Below are positions 28,394 through 37,008 of a stretch of 64,000 nucleotides of DNA, piece by piece (positions within the stretch are counted from its first letter, which is position 1; each line of letters opens with the position of its first letter). The DNA lies in assembly GCA_019634735.1 (NCBI GenBank), contig JAHCAT010000001.1, forward strand, positions 186,001-250,000. The letters run 5' to 3'. Source of the stretch: Lysobacterales bacterium (GTDB taxonomy: Bacteria; Pseudomonadota; Gammaproteobacteria; Xanthomonadales; UBA2363). The notes under the pieces were generated by a model. It ran no database searches, was not told the DNA's origin, and saw only the letters and a program-made list of their open reading frames with translations. The position numbers were made by a program, and so were the translations under genes.

Positions 28394-29710
28394 ATGCACA
28401 CACATCCTGCTGCCCGTGCAGCGATCCTGATCCTTGCCGGCCTGCTTGCCGGCGCGCCGCGGCCGGTCGTACCAGCATCGACGGACCGCGTACCTTCGAA
28501 TGCGCACGGCACCGCGCCCGACGACCTGCGACCTGAGGACCTCGTCTACCTGGGCGCCTTCCGCCTGCCGGGCACCGAGGACGGCCCGCAATCCTGGAGT
28601 TATGGCGGCCGGGCGCTGACCTATGTGCCGACCGGCGATCCGGGCGGCGGCGCCGACGGCTTTCCCGGCTCGCTGTACGGCGGCGGCCATGCCCACCACC
28701 AGCGCGTCTCGGAGATCTCCATCCCGGCACCGGCGATCCCCGCCAGCTTCGACGCGGCCGGATACGCGCAATTGCCGGTGGCGCAGACCCTGCAGCCGTT
28801 CGCCGACCTCACGGGCGGCCTGCGCGCCCAGGCCGGCGTCGACCACTTCGGCGACCTGGCCTGGCGGCCCGCGCAGCCCGGGCAGTCCGCAGATCTTCTC
28901 TACTGGACCGTGTACGAGTACTACAACGTCGCCGGCATCGATTTCCCCAGTCATGGGCAGTCGGGACTGAACCTGTCCCAGCCCGCGGCGGCCGGGCCCT
29001 GGCGCCTGGGTCCGGCCGGCGACCCGGTGTTCCACAGCATGCGCACGGCGCGCTACCTGTTCAACCTGCCGCAGGCGTTCGCCGACCAGCACCTGGGCGG
29101 CAAGAGCCTGGTCTCGGGCCGGCATCGCGAGGCCGGCTGCTGCGGCAGCAGCCGCGGCCCGGCGCTGTTCGCCTACGCGCCCTGGCAGGACGGCCAGCCA
29201 CCGGCGCCAGGCAGCCATCTCGGTGCGATCGCCCTGCTGCACTACCCGTCCGGCGGCAACCACTTTCCCGAGTACCGGGCCTGCGACGACTGGAGCGGCG
29301 CGGTATATGCCCAGGGCGGCGGTCGCGACGCGGTGCTGGTGGCCGGCCGCAAGGCGCTCGGCGCGGAGCGCTACGGACTGGGGCAACCGGGCGACTGCGA
29401 CTTCGGCATCCAGGGCTACCACTGCGACCCCTACGAATCGCAGATCCTGTTCTATTCGCCGCGCGACCTGGCCGCGGTCGCCGCCGGCACCGTGCCGGCC
29501 TGGCAGGTGCTGCCCCATGCCCGGCTGCGCGCGGGCCCGCCGTTCTGGCCGACCTGCCGGGCGCAACTGGGCGCGATCGCCTTCGACGAAGTTCGCACTG
29601 TGCTGTACGTGATCCAGCCGGAAGCCTTCGAAGACCGGCCGCTGGTCCACGTGTTCCGGGTCGGCGGCAACGACCGGCTGTTCGCCAACGGCTTCGAGGT
29701 CGCGGACTGA
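28394..29710 (+). CDS. Secreted protein of unknown function with ANGFE-type C-terminus
   Basis: 438 residues from ATG 28394 with GGGGGAG ahead. The signal peptide is AAILILAGLLAGAPRPVVPA. The mature protein starts with DLVYLGAFRLP and shows repeated Trp/Tyr/Gly-rich blades that suggest a beta-propeller, plus Cys pairs (AGCCGSS, GDCDFGIQGYHCDP). The chain ends DRLFANGFEVAD; an I/LFANGFE-type tail is common on secreted proteins of Xanthomonadales and may be a sorting or secretion signal. The function is unknown. Confidence 0.7.
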   Translation: MHTHPAARAAILILAGLLAGAPRPVVPASTDRVPSNAHGTAPDDLRPEDLVYLGAFRLPGTEDGPQSWSYGGRALTYVPTGDPGGGADGFPGSLYGGGHAHHQRVSEISIPAPAIPASFDAAGYAQLPVAQTLQPFADLTGGLRAQAGVDHFGDLAWRPAQPGQSADLLYWTVYEYYNVAGIDFPSHGQSGLNLSQPAAAGPWRLGPAGDPVFHSMRTARYLFNLPQAFADQHLGGKSLVSGRHREAGCCGSSRGPALFAYAPWQDGQPPAPGSHLGAIALLHYPSGGNHFPEYRACDDWSGAVYAQGGGRDAVLVAGRKALGAERYGLGQPGDCDFGIQGYHCDPYESQILFYSPRDLAAVAAGTVPAWQVLPHARLRAGPPFWPTCRAQLGAIAFDEVRTVLYVIQPEAFEDRPLVHVFRVGGNDRLFANGFEVAD

Positions 29711-29747
29711 AGTCGCTCGAAGCGCACTCAGCCATTGATGGCAACGG

Positions 29748-31133
29748 TCAGCGTGCTGCGGGCAGCCCGGCGATCCAGGCGGCCAGGTCCTCGATCGCCT
29801 CGGCCGCGACAGGCGCGCCGCGCTGGTAGTCGCCCGGATACGAGGGTCCCTCGCCGGCGCCGAGCAGGTGGTCGAGCGCCGGCCAGGTGCGCACCGTGAG
29901 CAGCTCATGGCCGGCCAGGCCGGATTGCCAGCCGGCAAGGTCCGCATCGGTGACCTGGAAGTCGCGGCCGCCGTGGCCGATGAAGATCGGCAGACCCAGG
30001 TCGCGCGCGGTGGCCACGGCGTCGTAGCCGGCCAGGTCGCGCCACCAGGCGGCTGGCAGGCCGAGCATCAGGGGCTCGGCGCCCGGGTCGTGCCCGGCGG
30101 CCAGGGCATCGATGCGCGCTGCCTGCCGGCGCAGTTCGGCGATCTGGGTGTCGGCGATCCCCTGCTGCGCCGCCAGGTACTCGACCTGGGCGACCACGAT
30201 CCATTGCAGGGGGCGGCTGGGCGCGGCCAGCAGGGCGACGCCCGCCGGCGCGTTGCGGGCGTCCTGAGCGCGGCGCGCGATCCGCGGCGCCATCAGCGCG
30301 CCCAGGCTGAGCCCGACCACCACACGCCGGGCGACATCGATCTCCGGGCGATCGGTGAGCAGCACGAGCGCCGCCACGGCATCGTCGACCACCTCGTGAT
30401 CCAGGGTCAGGTCCGGGTGGCGCGCCTGCAGGCGCGCCGGATGCACCCGGGTGCGCTTGTCGTAACGCAGGCTGGCGATGCCGCGTAAGGCCAGGCCGTG
30501 GGCCAGGTCGCGGAAGGGCGCGCGGGCGAACACCGTCTGGTCGGCGTCGTTGGGGCCGGAGCCGTGCACCAGCACCACGGCAGGGAAGGGCCCCGGACCC
30601 GCCGGCAGGGTCAGCCGGCCGGGCAGGGGCCAGTCGCCGGCATCGACGGTGACCGGCAGTTCGCGGACCCCGGCGGGCAGGGTCGCCGCGTCGTCCGCGC
30701 TGTCCGGCGCCGGCGCGGCGCCGGGGCAGGGCGTGGCCTGCTGCGGCGGCACCAGGAAGAAGCCGCTGATGCGTCCTTCGTCGTCGAAGCCGACCCGCGC
30801 ATCGAGGGCGCCGCGCTCGAAGTCGACCTGCTGCCAGACCGTGGCCACACCCTCGCTGCAGCCGTGCCGGGCCAGTCCACGGCCGCGCACCTGGCCCAGC
30901 TGGGCGGACAGGGCCTCGCGCACCTCCGACAGGCGCGCCGGTGGCAGGCCGGCGCGCATGCGATCGTCGAAGTGCGCTCCGGCATCCTCGACGCGACCCT
31001 GGGCGAAGGCGTCCAGCAGCGCCGCGACGCGCTCCTCGCGCAGTTCGGCATCGACCGCCGCCGCCGCGGCAAGGCCGGGCAGCGCGAGCATGCAGAGCAG
31101 GACGGGCAGCAGGGTGGGGCGTGGCCGGCGCAT
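29748..31133 (-). CDS. Secreted alpha/beta hydrolase with DUF3887-like N-terminal domain
   Basis: 461 residues with a signal peptide (LLPVLLCMLALPGLAAAAA). Residues ~28-130 resemble the DUF3887 NTF2-like module (GRVEDAGAHFDDRMRAGL, then VWQQVDFERGALDARV). The hydrolase domain has the oxyanion HGSGP (190-194), nucleophile GLSLG (Ser 276), an acid in GHGGRDFQV and a His in WPALDHLL. It is probably an esterase acting in the periplasm. It starts three bases after the DUF4177 gene's stop, sharing its transcript. Confidence 0.85.
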   Translation of the reverse strand: MRRPRPTLLPVLLCMLALPGLAAAAAVDAELREERVAALLDAFAQGRVEDAGAHFDDRMRAGLPPARLSEVREALSAQLGQVRGRGLARHGCSEGVATVWQQVDFERGALDARVGFDDEGRISGFFLVPPQQATPCPGAAPAPDSADDAATLPAGVRELPVTVDAGDWPLPGRLTLPAGPGPFPAVVLVHGSGPNDADQTVFARAPFRDLAHGLALRGIASLRYDKRTRVHPARLQARHPDLTLDHEVVDDAVAALVLLTDRPEIDVARRVVVGLSLGALMAPRIARRAQDARNAPAGVALLAAPSRPLQWIVVAQVEYLAAQQGIADTQIAELRRQAARIDALAAGHDPGAEPLMLGLPAAWWRDLAGYDAVATARDLGLPIFIGHGGRDFQVTDADLAGWQSGLAGHELLTVRTWPALDHLLGAGEGPSYPGDYQRGAPVAAEAIEDLAAWIAGLPAAR

Positions 31134-31135
31134 GG

Positions 31136-31300
31136 TCAGTTCTCCCGCTTGAAGACCAGCCGCACGCGGGCGCCGCGCAACATGTTGACCAGCTCCCAGC
31201 CCTGTGCGCCCTCGCGGTTGAGGATCTGGTCGAGGTCGCGGGGCAGGCCGCCGAGCAGGGTCGGCTTGAGTTCGATGGTCCGGTATTGCCAGCGTTTCAT
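31136..31300 (-). CDS. Small DUF4177-like protein
   Basis: 54 residues from ATG 31300, which has AAGGAAT upstream; a longer frame from 31414 lacks a site. The sequence MKRWQYRTIELKP followed by LNREGAQGWELVN is the DUF4177 pattern (KWEYK...LN-LG-EGWELV). The function is unknown. It precedes the hydrolase gene on the same transcript. Confidence 0.75.
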   Translation of the reverse strand: MKRWQYRTIELKPTLLGGLPRDLDQILNREGAQGWELVNMLRGARVRLVFKREN

Positions 31301-31510
31301 GGGTGCGGATTCCTTGGTGATCTGGGGTCGGCGCGATGGGCCGGCCGGTGCGCCAGGGTGGCGGTGAAGCGACCAAGGTCGCGGGTGGTCGCGCGGGTCA
31401 TCCGTCGCGAGCAATTCGGGACCGGCGGCCGGCGAAGGATCGGTCTGCGCGTTCTCCTGGCAGCGCGGCCCTGCCTGGCCGCGGCCGGATTGCGGTCGTT
31501 CGCCAGCCCG

Positions 31511-31696
31511 TCAGCCGTCGTCCTGGACCGGTTCGGCCGGCGGCCTGGGCTTGAGCCGCCCGCTGCGCCGCAGCGCCTCGCGCAGCAGGAACTCGATCTG
31601 GGCGTTGACGCTGCGCAGGTCGTCGTCGGCCCAGCGCTGCACTGCCTCCAGCACGGCCGGCGAAATGCGCAACGGGTAGGCCTTGCGTTCGGTCAT
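31511..31696 (-). CDS. Arc-type ribbon-helix-helix protein
   Basis: 61 residues beginning [26 protein letters not shown] and continuing with [14 protein letters not shown], the strand-helix-helix pattern of Arc/MetJ repressors. It follows the SPFH gene by 12 bases on the same strand. The 17-bp palindrome ahead of that gene is a natural operator for it, suggesting autoregulation. No toxin partner is present, so it is more likely a regulator than an antitoxin. Confidence 0.85.
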   Translation of the reverse strand: MTERKAYPLRISPAVLEAVQRWADDDLRSVNAQIEFLLREALRRSGRLKPRPPAEPVQDDG

Positions 31697-31708
31697 CGGG
31701 GTCCGCGC

Positions 31709-32581
31709 TCAGCCGGTGTGCAGGGTGCCGGTGTTCACCACCGGCTGGGTCGCCCGGTCCGAACACAGCACCACCAGCAGGTTGGACACCATCGCCGCGC
31801 GGCGCTCCTCGTCCAGTTCGATCTGGCCGCCGGCGCGCAGCTGGTCGAGGGCCATGTGCACCATGCTGACCGCGCCTTCGACGATGCGCGCGCGCGCGGC
31901 GATGATGGCGCCGGCCTGCTGCCGCTGCAGCATGGCCTGGGCGATCTCGGCGGCGTAGGCCAGGTGGCTGATGCGCGCCTCGATCACCTGCACGCCGGCG
32001 GTCGCCAGGCGCTCCTGGATCTCGGTGCGCAACTCGCCGGCGATCTCGGCGCCATGGCTGCGCAGGGCGATGTCGACGCCCTCGTGCAGGTCGTAGGGAT
32101 AGCGCGTGGCCATCTGGCGCAGCGCCGCCTCGGACTGGATATGCACGAAGTTCTCGTAGTCGTCGACCTGGAAGCTGGCCTCGTAGCTGTCGACCACCTG
32201 CCAGACCACCACCGCGGCGATCTCGATCGGCGAGCCCTCCAGTTCGTTGACCTTGAGCTTGCCGCTCTCGAAGTTGCGCACGCGCAGCGACAGCTTGCGC
32301 TTGCCGTAGAAGGGGTTGGCCCAGCGCAGGCCGGCATCGCGGCCGGTGCCGACGTAGCGGCCGAACAGGGTCAGCACCACGGCCTGGTTGGGCTCGAGCG
32401 CGAAGAATCCGGCGTACAGGATGATCTGCACCACCGCGGCGACCGCGGCGCCCAGGGCCCACCAGGTCGAGGCGATCTGGATGCCGTGCACGAAGGCCCA
32501 GACCGTGGCGGCGCTGACCAGCAGCAGGAACAGCAGGACCGGCAGGCCGGTGGTTACGTTGACGAGGCGTTCGTGCGCCAT
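31709..32581 (-). CDS. SPFH/Band-7 domain membrane protein (stomatin-like)
   Basis: 290 residues with two close N-terminal membrane helices (about residues 12-30 and 37-58), then the SPFH domain containing [18 protein letters not shown] and [14 protein letters not shown]. An alpha-helical segment with [13 protein letters not shown] follows. SPFH proteins form large membrane cages that organise lipids and chaperone membrane proteins. It is cotranscribed with the ribbon-helix-helix gene. Confidence 0.9.
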   Translation of the reverse strand: MAHERLVNVTTGLPVLLFLLLVSAATVWAFVHGIQIASTWWALGAAVAAVVQIILYAGFFALEPNQAVVLTLFGRYVGTGRDAGLRWANPFYGKRKLSLRVRNFESGKLKVNELEGSPIEIAAVVVWQVVDSYEASFQVDDYENFVHIQSEAALRQMATRYPYDLHEGVDIALRSHGAEIAGELRTEIQERLATAGVQVIEARISHLAYAAEIAQAMLQRQQAGAIIAARARIVEGAVSMVHMALDQLRAGGQIELDEERRAAMVSNLLVVLCSDRATQPVVNTGTLHTG

Positions 32582-32619
32582 GGCGAGGCTCCGGGGATGG
32601 GGTGGGCTGATGGTGAAAA

Positions 32620-32636
32620 GATATCACGATGATATC
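32620..32636 (-). promoter_or_regulatory. Palindromic operator upstream of the SPFH gene
   Basis: GATATCACGATGATATC has perfect 7-base arms around a 3-base spacer in an otherwise very GC-rich stretch, 39 bases before the SPFH start. It is a plausible binding site for the ribbon-helix-helix protein encoded in the same operon. Confidence 0.65.
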
Positions 32637-32710
32637 AGACGTCAAGCCCCCCTGGCCGGGGCGGGCCGGCCCAGCGGCTTCCAGCGCGTGCGCGCCGCGA
32701 TAATCCCGGC

Positions 32711-33763
32711 ATGAGGACCTGTCCGCCCCTGCTGCCCGGCCGACCACGCGCCCTGTTCCTGCTGGCGCTCCTGGCGCTGGCGGCCTGCAGAGGCGGTGAG
32801 GTGGGCACCTGGCGGCACGGCGGCGCAACCATGGGCACCACCTGGTCGGTGCAGGCGCAGCTCCCGCCCGGACTGGACCGCGCAGCCCTGGCGGCGGCGC
32901 TGCAGGCCGAGCTCGACCGGGTCATCGCCCAGCTCAGCACCTGGGAGCCGGACTCTGACATCAGCCGCTACAACCGGGCGCCGGCCGGTACCTGGCAGCC
33001 GCTTCCGGAGCCCTTCAACGACCTGCTCGCCCAGGCGCTGGCCCTGGCCGAGGCCACCGCCGGCGCCTACGACCCCACCGTGGGCCCCCTGGTCGCCCTG
33101 TGGGGGTTCGGTGCCGCCGCGCCCCGCAGCACGCCTCCCTCGGACGCGGAGATCGCGGCTGCGCGCCAGCGGATCGGCTGGCAGCGGCTCCGGCACGAGC
33201 CCGGCAGCGGCCGCGTGCTGCAGCCCGGCGGGGTGATGCTGGACCTGGTCTCGATCGCCGAGGGCCATGCCGTCGACCGCCTGGGCGAGACCATGGAGCG
33301 CCATGGCGTGGCCGATTACCTGGTCGAGATCGGCGGCGAGCTGCGCGCCCGCGGCAGGCGTCCGGATGGCCGGCCGTGGCAGGTCGCCGTTGTCGATCCC
33401 CTGGGCGGCCCGCCGGTGGCGATCGTCGCCCTGCGCGATGCCTCGATCGCCACCTCCGGCGACTATCTGGCGCATTTCGAACACCAGGGCGTGCGCTATG
33501 GCCACGCCATCGACCCGCACAGCGGCTGGCCGGTGCGCCATGGCCTGGCATCGGTCACCGTGCTGGCGGAGGACTCGACGCGCGCCGGCGCGCTGGCCAC
33601 GGCGCTGAGCGTGCTTGGGCCGGATGCCGGTCTGGCATTCGCGCAGCGCCAAGACATTGCGGCATTGCTGCTGGTGCGCGACACCGTGCCCGGCCCCCTG
33701 AAACCGATCGCCACGCCGGCATGGCGGACCCAGGTCGAGGCTGCCAGGCAGGGCGATCACTGA
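32711..33763 (+). CDS. apbE: FAD:protein FMN transferase
   Basis: Periplasmic lipoprotein (350 residues, lipobox LALAAC with Cys 26) that attaches FMN from FAD to threonine of target proteins such as Nqr/Rnf subunits. Family motifs are complete: MGTTWSVQ, DPTVGPLVALWGFG, LDLVSIAEGHAVDRL, SGDYLAHFEHQGVRYGHAID and HSGWPV. No flavinylated target gene is in view. Confidence 0.95.
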   Translation: MRTCPPLLPGRPRALFLLALLALAACRGGEVGTWRHGGATMGTTWSVQAQLPPGLDRAALAAALQAELDRVIAQLSTWEPDSDISRYNRAPAGTWQPLPEPFNDLLAQALALAEATAGAYDPTVGPLVALWGFGAAAPRSTPPSDAEIAAARQRIGWQRLRHEPGSGRVLQPGGVMLDLVSIAEGHAVDRLGETMERHGVADYLVEIGGELRARGRRPDGRPWQVAVVDPLGGPPVAIVALRDASIATSGDYLAHFEHQGVRYGHAIDPHSGWPVRHGLASVTVLAEDSTRAGALATALSVLGPDAGLAFAQRQDIAALLLVRDTVPGPLKPIATPAWRTQVEAARQGDH

Positions 33764-33818
33764 ACGGCGGTCGGCCGGGTCGGGCCGCGCAGGCGCCTCG
33801 TGTCCCCCTTGCCCGGGA

Positions 33819-34099
33819 CCTGATCAGCGTCGTGTCTCAGCCCGTTGCCGGGCGGCTTTACGTGAGTGCGACGACACCGCACTTCTCCCCTCCCCCGCCT
33901 GCGGGGGAGGGGCGGGGGAGAGGGCCGTCCCGGCCAGCGCACGCCGCTGGGTCGGCAACGATGCAGATCATGGCCAGCCTCGACCCTCTCCCCCGGCCCC
34001 TCTCCCACAGGGAGAGGGGAGCACAGCGCGATCCGCTCACCGAACACCGGGTCCTGACCCTTGGTCCCGATCCTGAGCTGAGACACGACGCTGATCAGG
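33819..34099. repeat. 281-bp element with perfect 22-bp terminal inverted repeats
   Basis: The left end (33819-33840) and right end (34078-34099) are exact inverse complements over 22 bases; the core is GATCAGCGTCGTGTCTCAG. Similarity continues imperfectly outside as CCCGGG. Inside are two strong C/G hairpins (about 33886-33927 and 33990-34020) flanking a conserved middle with ATGCAGATCATGGCCAGC. No ORF is convincing. This is the cleanest copy of the family also seen at 1059-1718 and around 13438-13459. Confidence 0.9.
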
Positions 34100-34245
34100 T
34101 ACCCGGGAGGCCGGTGGTCGTCGCCTCGGGCGTGGCACCCGGCAGGGTGGCAGCGACCCGCGGAAGCCGCGTTCACAGAATCTGCGCAGGGCGTTCACGA
34201 AGCTTGGGTATCGAGACTGCCTGACGCAGCGATCGTGGAGAGGCG

Positions 34246-34857
34246 GTGACGGGCAATCAATCGCGTGCAGGCCGGTTCGAGGGCGACGACGCCCTGTCTG
34301 CGCTGGTCGCGTCGATGGCTCGCCGCGACCAGGCCGCGCTGGCCAGCTTCTATGACCTGACCATCGACCGCGTCTATGCGACCGCGCTGCGCATCGTGAG
34401 GAACGAGGCCGATGCCGAGGAGGTCGCTGGCGACGTCTACCAGCAGGCCTGGCAGCGGGCTGGCCACTACGACCCCGCGCGCGGCAGTGCAATCACCTGG
34501 CTGCTCGGCATGGCCTGGAGCCGTGCGGTCGACCGCGTTCGCCGTGAGCGCCGCCACCGGCGCTGCGAGGAGCTGCATCCGGAGCGCCACACGCGAGCGT
34601 ATGCTGCCCCGGATGAAGACCCTGCCGCCGCCATGATAGAAGCCCTTGCCGGCGCGACGGGCATCAACCGTGCCCTGGCCGCGCTCAGCGCGGACCAGCG
34701 GCGCATGGTGGCCCTGGCATTTCATGAGGACCTCAGCCATGCCGAGATCGCCGAGCGCGAGCGGCTGCCGCTGGGCACGGTGAAATCGCATCTGCGCAGG
34801 GGGCTGGCCAGCCTGCGCCGGGCCCTGCGCGTCGACGGGGATCGCGGCGATGGCTGA
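34246..34857 (+). CDS. ECF-type RNA polymerase sigma factor
   Basis: 203 residues from GTG 34246 with GGAGAGG upstream. Region 2 contains DRVYATALRIVRNEADAEEVAGDVYQ and WLLGMAWSRAVDRVRRE; region 4 contains ALAFHEDLSHAEIAERERLPLGTVKSHLRRGLASLR. The next gene overlaps by eight bases and encodes a ChrR-like cupin, so the pair looks like a SigE-ChrR-type system that responds to oxidative stress. Target promoters cannot be assigned. Confidence 0.93.
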   Translation: MTGNQSRAGRFEGDDALSALVASMARRDQAALASFYDLTIDRVYATALRIVRNEADAEEVAGDVYQQAWQRAGHYDPARGSAITWLLGMAWSRAVDRVRRERRHRRCEELHPERHTRAYAAPDEDPAAAMIEALAGATGINRALAALSADQRRMVALAFHEDLSHAEIAERERLPLGTVKSHLRRGLASLRRALRVDGDRGDG

Positions 34858-35308
34858 CCGGCCGCATGCACTGACCCGCTGGCTGGCGGCGCGGCTGGCG
34901 ACCCTGATGCCCGGCCGCAGTCTGTCGCCGCAGCGCAAGGCCGCGCTGCGCGAGCAGGTCCTGGCCCGCGCCGCCGGTGCCACCACACGGGTGCTGCGCG
35001 CCGACGAGGGCAGCTGGCGCCCCTTGTGCCCCGGTATCCAGGTCAAATCGCTGCGCCGGGACCCCGTTGCCGGCAGCGAGACCAGCCTCTGGCGTCTGCA
35101 GCCGCATGCGCGCGTGCCCAGCCACGGCCATGCCAGCGAAGAGGAGTGCCTGGTCATCCAGGGCGCTGTCCTGGTCGACGGCGAAACCTATGCCAGCGGT
35201 GACTACCTGCTGGCCGAGCCCGGCACCGAGCATGCGCCGGTCGCCTCGGCGCTTGGTGCCGTACTGCTGATCCGCAGCGGGTTGCTGCCTGCGCAGGCGC
35301 GCGGATAG
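34850..35308 (+). CDS. ChrR-like cupin, probable anti-sigma factor
   Basis: 152 residues. The N-terminal ~45 residues are helical and basic, and the C-terminal part is a cupin with HARVPSHGHASEEECLVIQG and later GTEHAPV, providing His/Glu metal ligands. In ChrR proteins an N-terminal zinc anti-sigma domain binds the ECF factor. Here the usual zinc His/Cys set is not evident, so the sigma-binding part is degenerate or divergent. The overlap with the sigma gene argues for partnership. Confidence 0.8.
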   Translation: MADRPHALTRWLAARLATLMPGRSLSPQRKAALREQVLARAAGATTRVLRADEGSWRPLCPGIQVKSLRRDPVAGSETSLWRLQPHARVPSHGHASEEECLVIQGAVLVDGETYASGDYLLAEPGTEHAPVASALGAVLLIRSGLLPAQARG

Positions 35309-35775
35309 CAGCGAATTGAAAAACGACCATCCCGGTCGTTCTTCAATTCGCCCGTCCGGTGCAGGTCCGGATGCACTCCCGTCGAATCGACTGCTTGCGC
35401 AGTCGCTTCGCCGAGCGGCCATCCATGGTCGCAGCCAGCGCGTACACGCCGGCGCGCAGGCGCGCCAGTCGGCCTTTCCCCGGTCGGCTCGCCGGCGGGC
35501 GCCAGGGCCGTGAGCGTCGGCCTGCCACGGGGCGTGGTAGCGGTCGGATCCGGCGGAGCACCCAAAGGCCACACTGCCATCGATTGCTGCCATGATCCGC
35601 GCGCAGGGAGGGGTTTGCGTTGCTTTTTCCGTAAGTAGGCATCGGGGTCAGCGCGGTCGCCGGTGAGGCGGGCGCGGCGGACCCCGGCGGGAGGGCGACC
35701 ACGACCGTCACGCCTCGGGGCCAGGATGGCCGGTCCGATCCACTTTGGCCGCGCTGCGCGGCCCACGGAGCACAC
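35309..35775. repeat. Intergenic region with a second copy of the TAGCAG repeat
   Basis: From about 35308 the sequence matches, in reverse orientation, the 153-bp repeat at 18292-18444: the AACGACC/GGTCGTT hairpin (35325-35343), then CGCCCGTCCGGTGCAGGTCCGG and the CGAATCGACTGCTTGCGCA block. The right terminal repeat is lost or strongly diverged. The rest, to 35775, shows no gene. Confidence 0.6.
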
Positions 35776-36279
35776 ATGCGCTATCCGACTTCGCCTCGTC
35801 CGGCCGGCCTGGCCGCGCTGCTGGCCATCGCCTTGGCCGGTCCCACCCTGGCCTGCTCGCCGGAGGATCTTTCCACCGTGCCGCTGGGCTACAACATCGA
35901 CTACGAAACCCAGGTCCAGCCGATCTTCGACCTGCACTGCGACGGTTGTCACATCGGTGGCGCGTTCGGCAATCTGTCGCTGGACCCGGGCGTTTCGTAC
36001 GCCAATCTGGTCAATGTGCCGGCCGACAATGCCGCAGCCATGCGCGATCGCGTCGAGCCCGACGACATCGATGCCAGCTTCCTGTTCCGTAAGATCAACT
36101 GCGAGAACCTCGACGACGCCTACGGCCTGCGCATGCCGCGCAGCGGACCGCCCTATCTCAGCCTGCTGCAGCAGTCGGTGATCATGGACTGGATCAACGA
36201 GGGCGCCTTCCCGCTCGCCGATCCCGACCGCATCTTCGGCTATCCCTTCGACCCGCGGGTCAACGCCACGCCGTTCTGA
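35776..36279 (+). CDS. Secreted c-type cytochrome-like protein
   Basis: 167 residues with a signal peptide ending near TLACSPED (a lipoprotein signal is also possible). One haem-attachment motif, CDGCH, lies at about residues 55-59, with a likely distal Met in LRMPRSGPP. The spacing and the VQPIFDLHCDGCH context match the c-type domain often found in putative exported lipoproteins and planctomycete-type cytochromes. It is probably an electron-transfer or haem-binding protein of the periplasm. Confidence 0.78.
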   Translation: MRYPTSPRPAGLAALLAIALAGPTLACSPEDLSTVPLGYNIDYETQVQPIFDLHCDGCHIGGAFGNLSLDPGVSYANLVNVPADNAAAMRDRVEPDDIDASFLFRKINCENLDDAYGLRMPRSGPPYLSLLQQSVIMDWINEGAFPLADPDRIFGYPFDPRVNATPF

Positions 36280-37008
36280 GGTCCTCCGGCGTCCCGGCGC
36301 AGTGTGGGGCAGGGCGGTTCACGTCGGCGGGGCTTCCGGGGTCGGCCCCTGGGGTGTTCCAGGTTTTCGGCGACCCTGGGGCGGCCCTCTCCCCCGGCCC
36401 CTCCCCCGCATGGCGGGGGAGGGGAGAAGTGGGGCGCCGCCGCGAGCAACCCGCCGGCTCGGACGACCCGGCAAAGCATCGGCGCCGCTGCGAACCATGG
36501 CCTGGTGACGCGACCTCGCGCTGCAGCTTCGACCATTCGCGCCTTCGAGGCGCCCCCCGCTCGTCGCGCTGCCCGGCCTGCGTCCTGCTTGCCGCGCTGC
36601 CCGACATGCATCCAGTGCGCCGCGCAGCCCCGCCATGCATCCAGTGCGCCGCGCAGCCCCGCCATGCATCCAGTGCGCCGCGCAGCCCCGCCATGCATCG
36701 AGTGCGCCGCGCAGCCCCGCCATGCATCCAGTGCGCCGCGCAGCCCCGCCATCCATCCAGCGCGCCGCGCTTTTCAGCCTTCAACTTGCTTGCCGCGACA
36801 CCGCACTTCTCCCCTCCCCCGCATTGCGGGGGAGGGGCGGGGGAGAGGGCAGGCCCGGCCCCGTGCTGCCAGGCTCAAGCGCGACAGTGGCGTGCCGACC
36901 GCCAAGGCCGCACACACCGCGCTGCCTGTCTTCAGTGCCGGCGTCGCGCGGCATCGACGACGACCAGGCAGCCTTGGCGATCGCGTCCGACCGTGGCGCT
37001 TGCGGCGT
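36280..37008. repeat. Gene-free region with a 29-bp tandem array between inverted hairpin blocks
   Basis: Two copies of the C/G hairpin block, at about 36384-36432 and 36805-36850, lie in opposite orientations and enclose the 29-bp array listed next. Translated frames through the array are repetitive and lack RBS or domains. No gene is seen. Confidence 0.8.
36605..36772. repeat. 29-bp tandem repeat, 5 full and 1 partial unit
   Basis: Units start with CATGCATCCAGTGCGCCGCG at 36605, 36634, 36663, 36692, 36721 and (degenerate) 36750. Copies are identical apart from single changes. There are no unique spacers, so this is not a CRISPR array. Confidence 0.95.

Noticed and set aside
31511..31696. 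Antitoxin of a toxin-antitoxin pair
   Set aside because: The ribbon-helix-helix protein is next to an SPFH gene and no toxin-sized ORF of a known family adjoins it.
36605..36772. Possible CRISPR array (29-bp repeats)
   Set aside because: Repeats are directly abutting with no unique spacers and there are no cas genes. It is a minisatellite.
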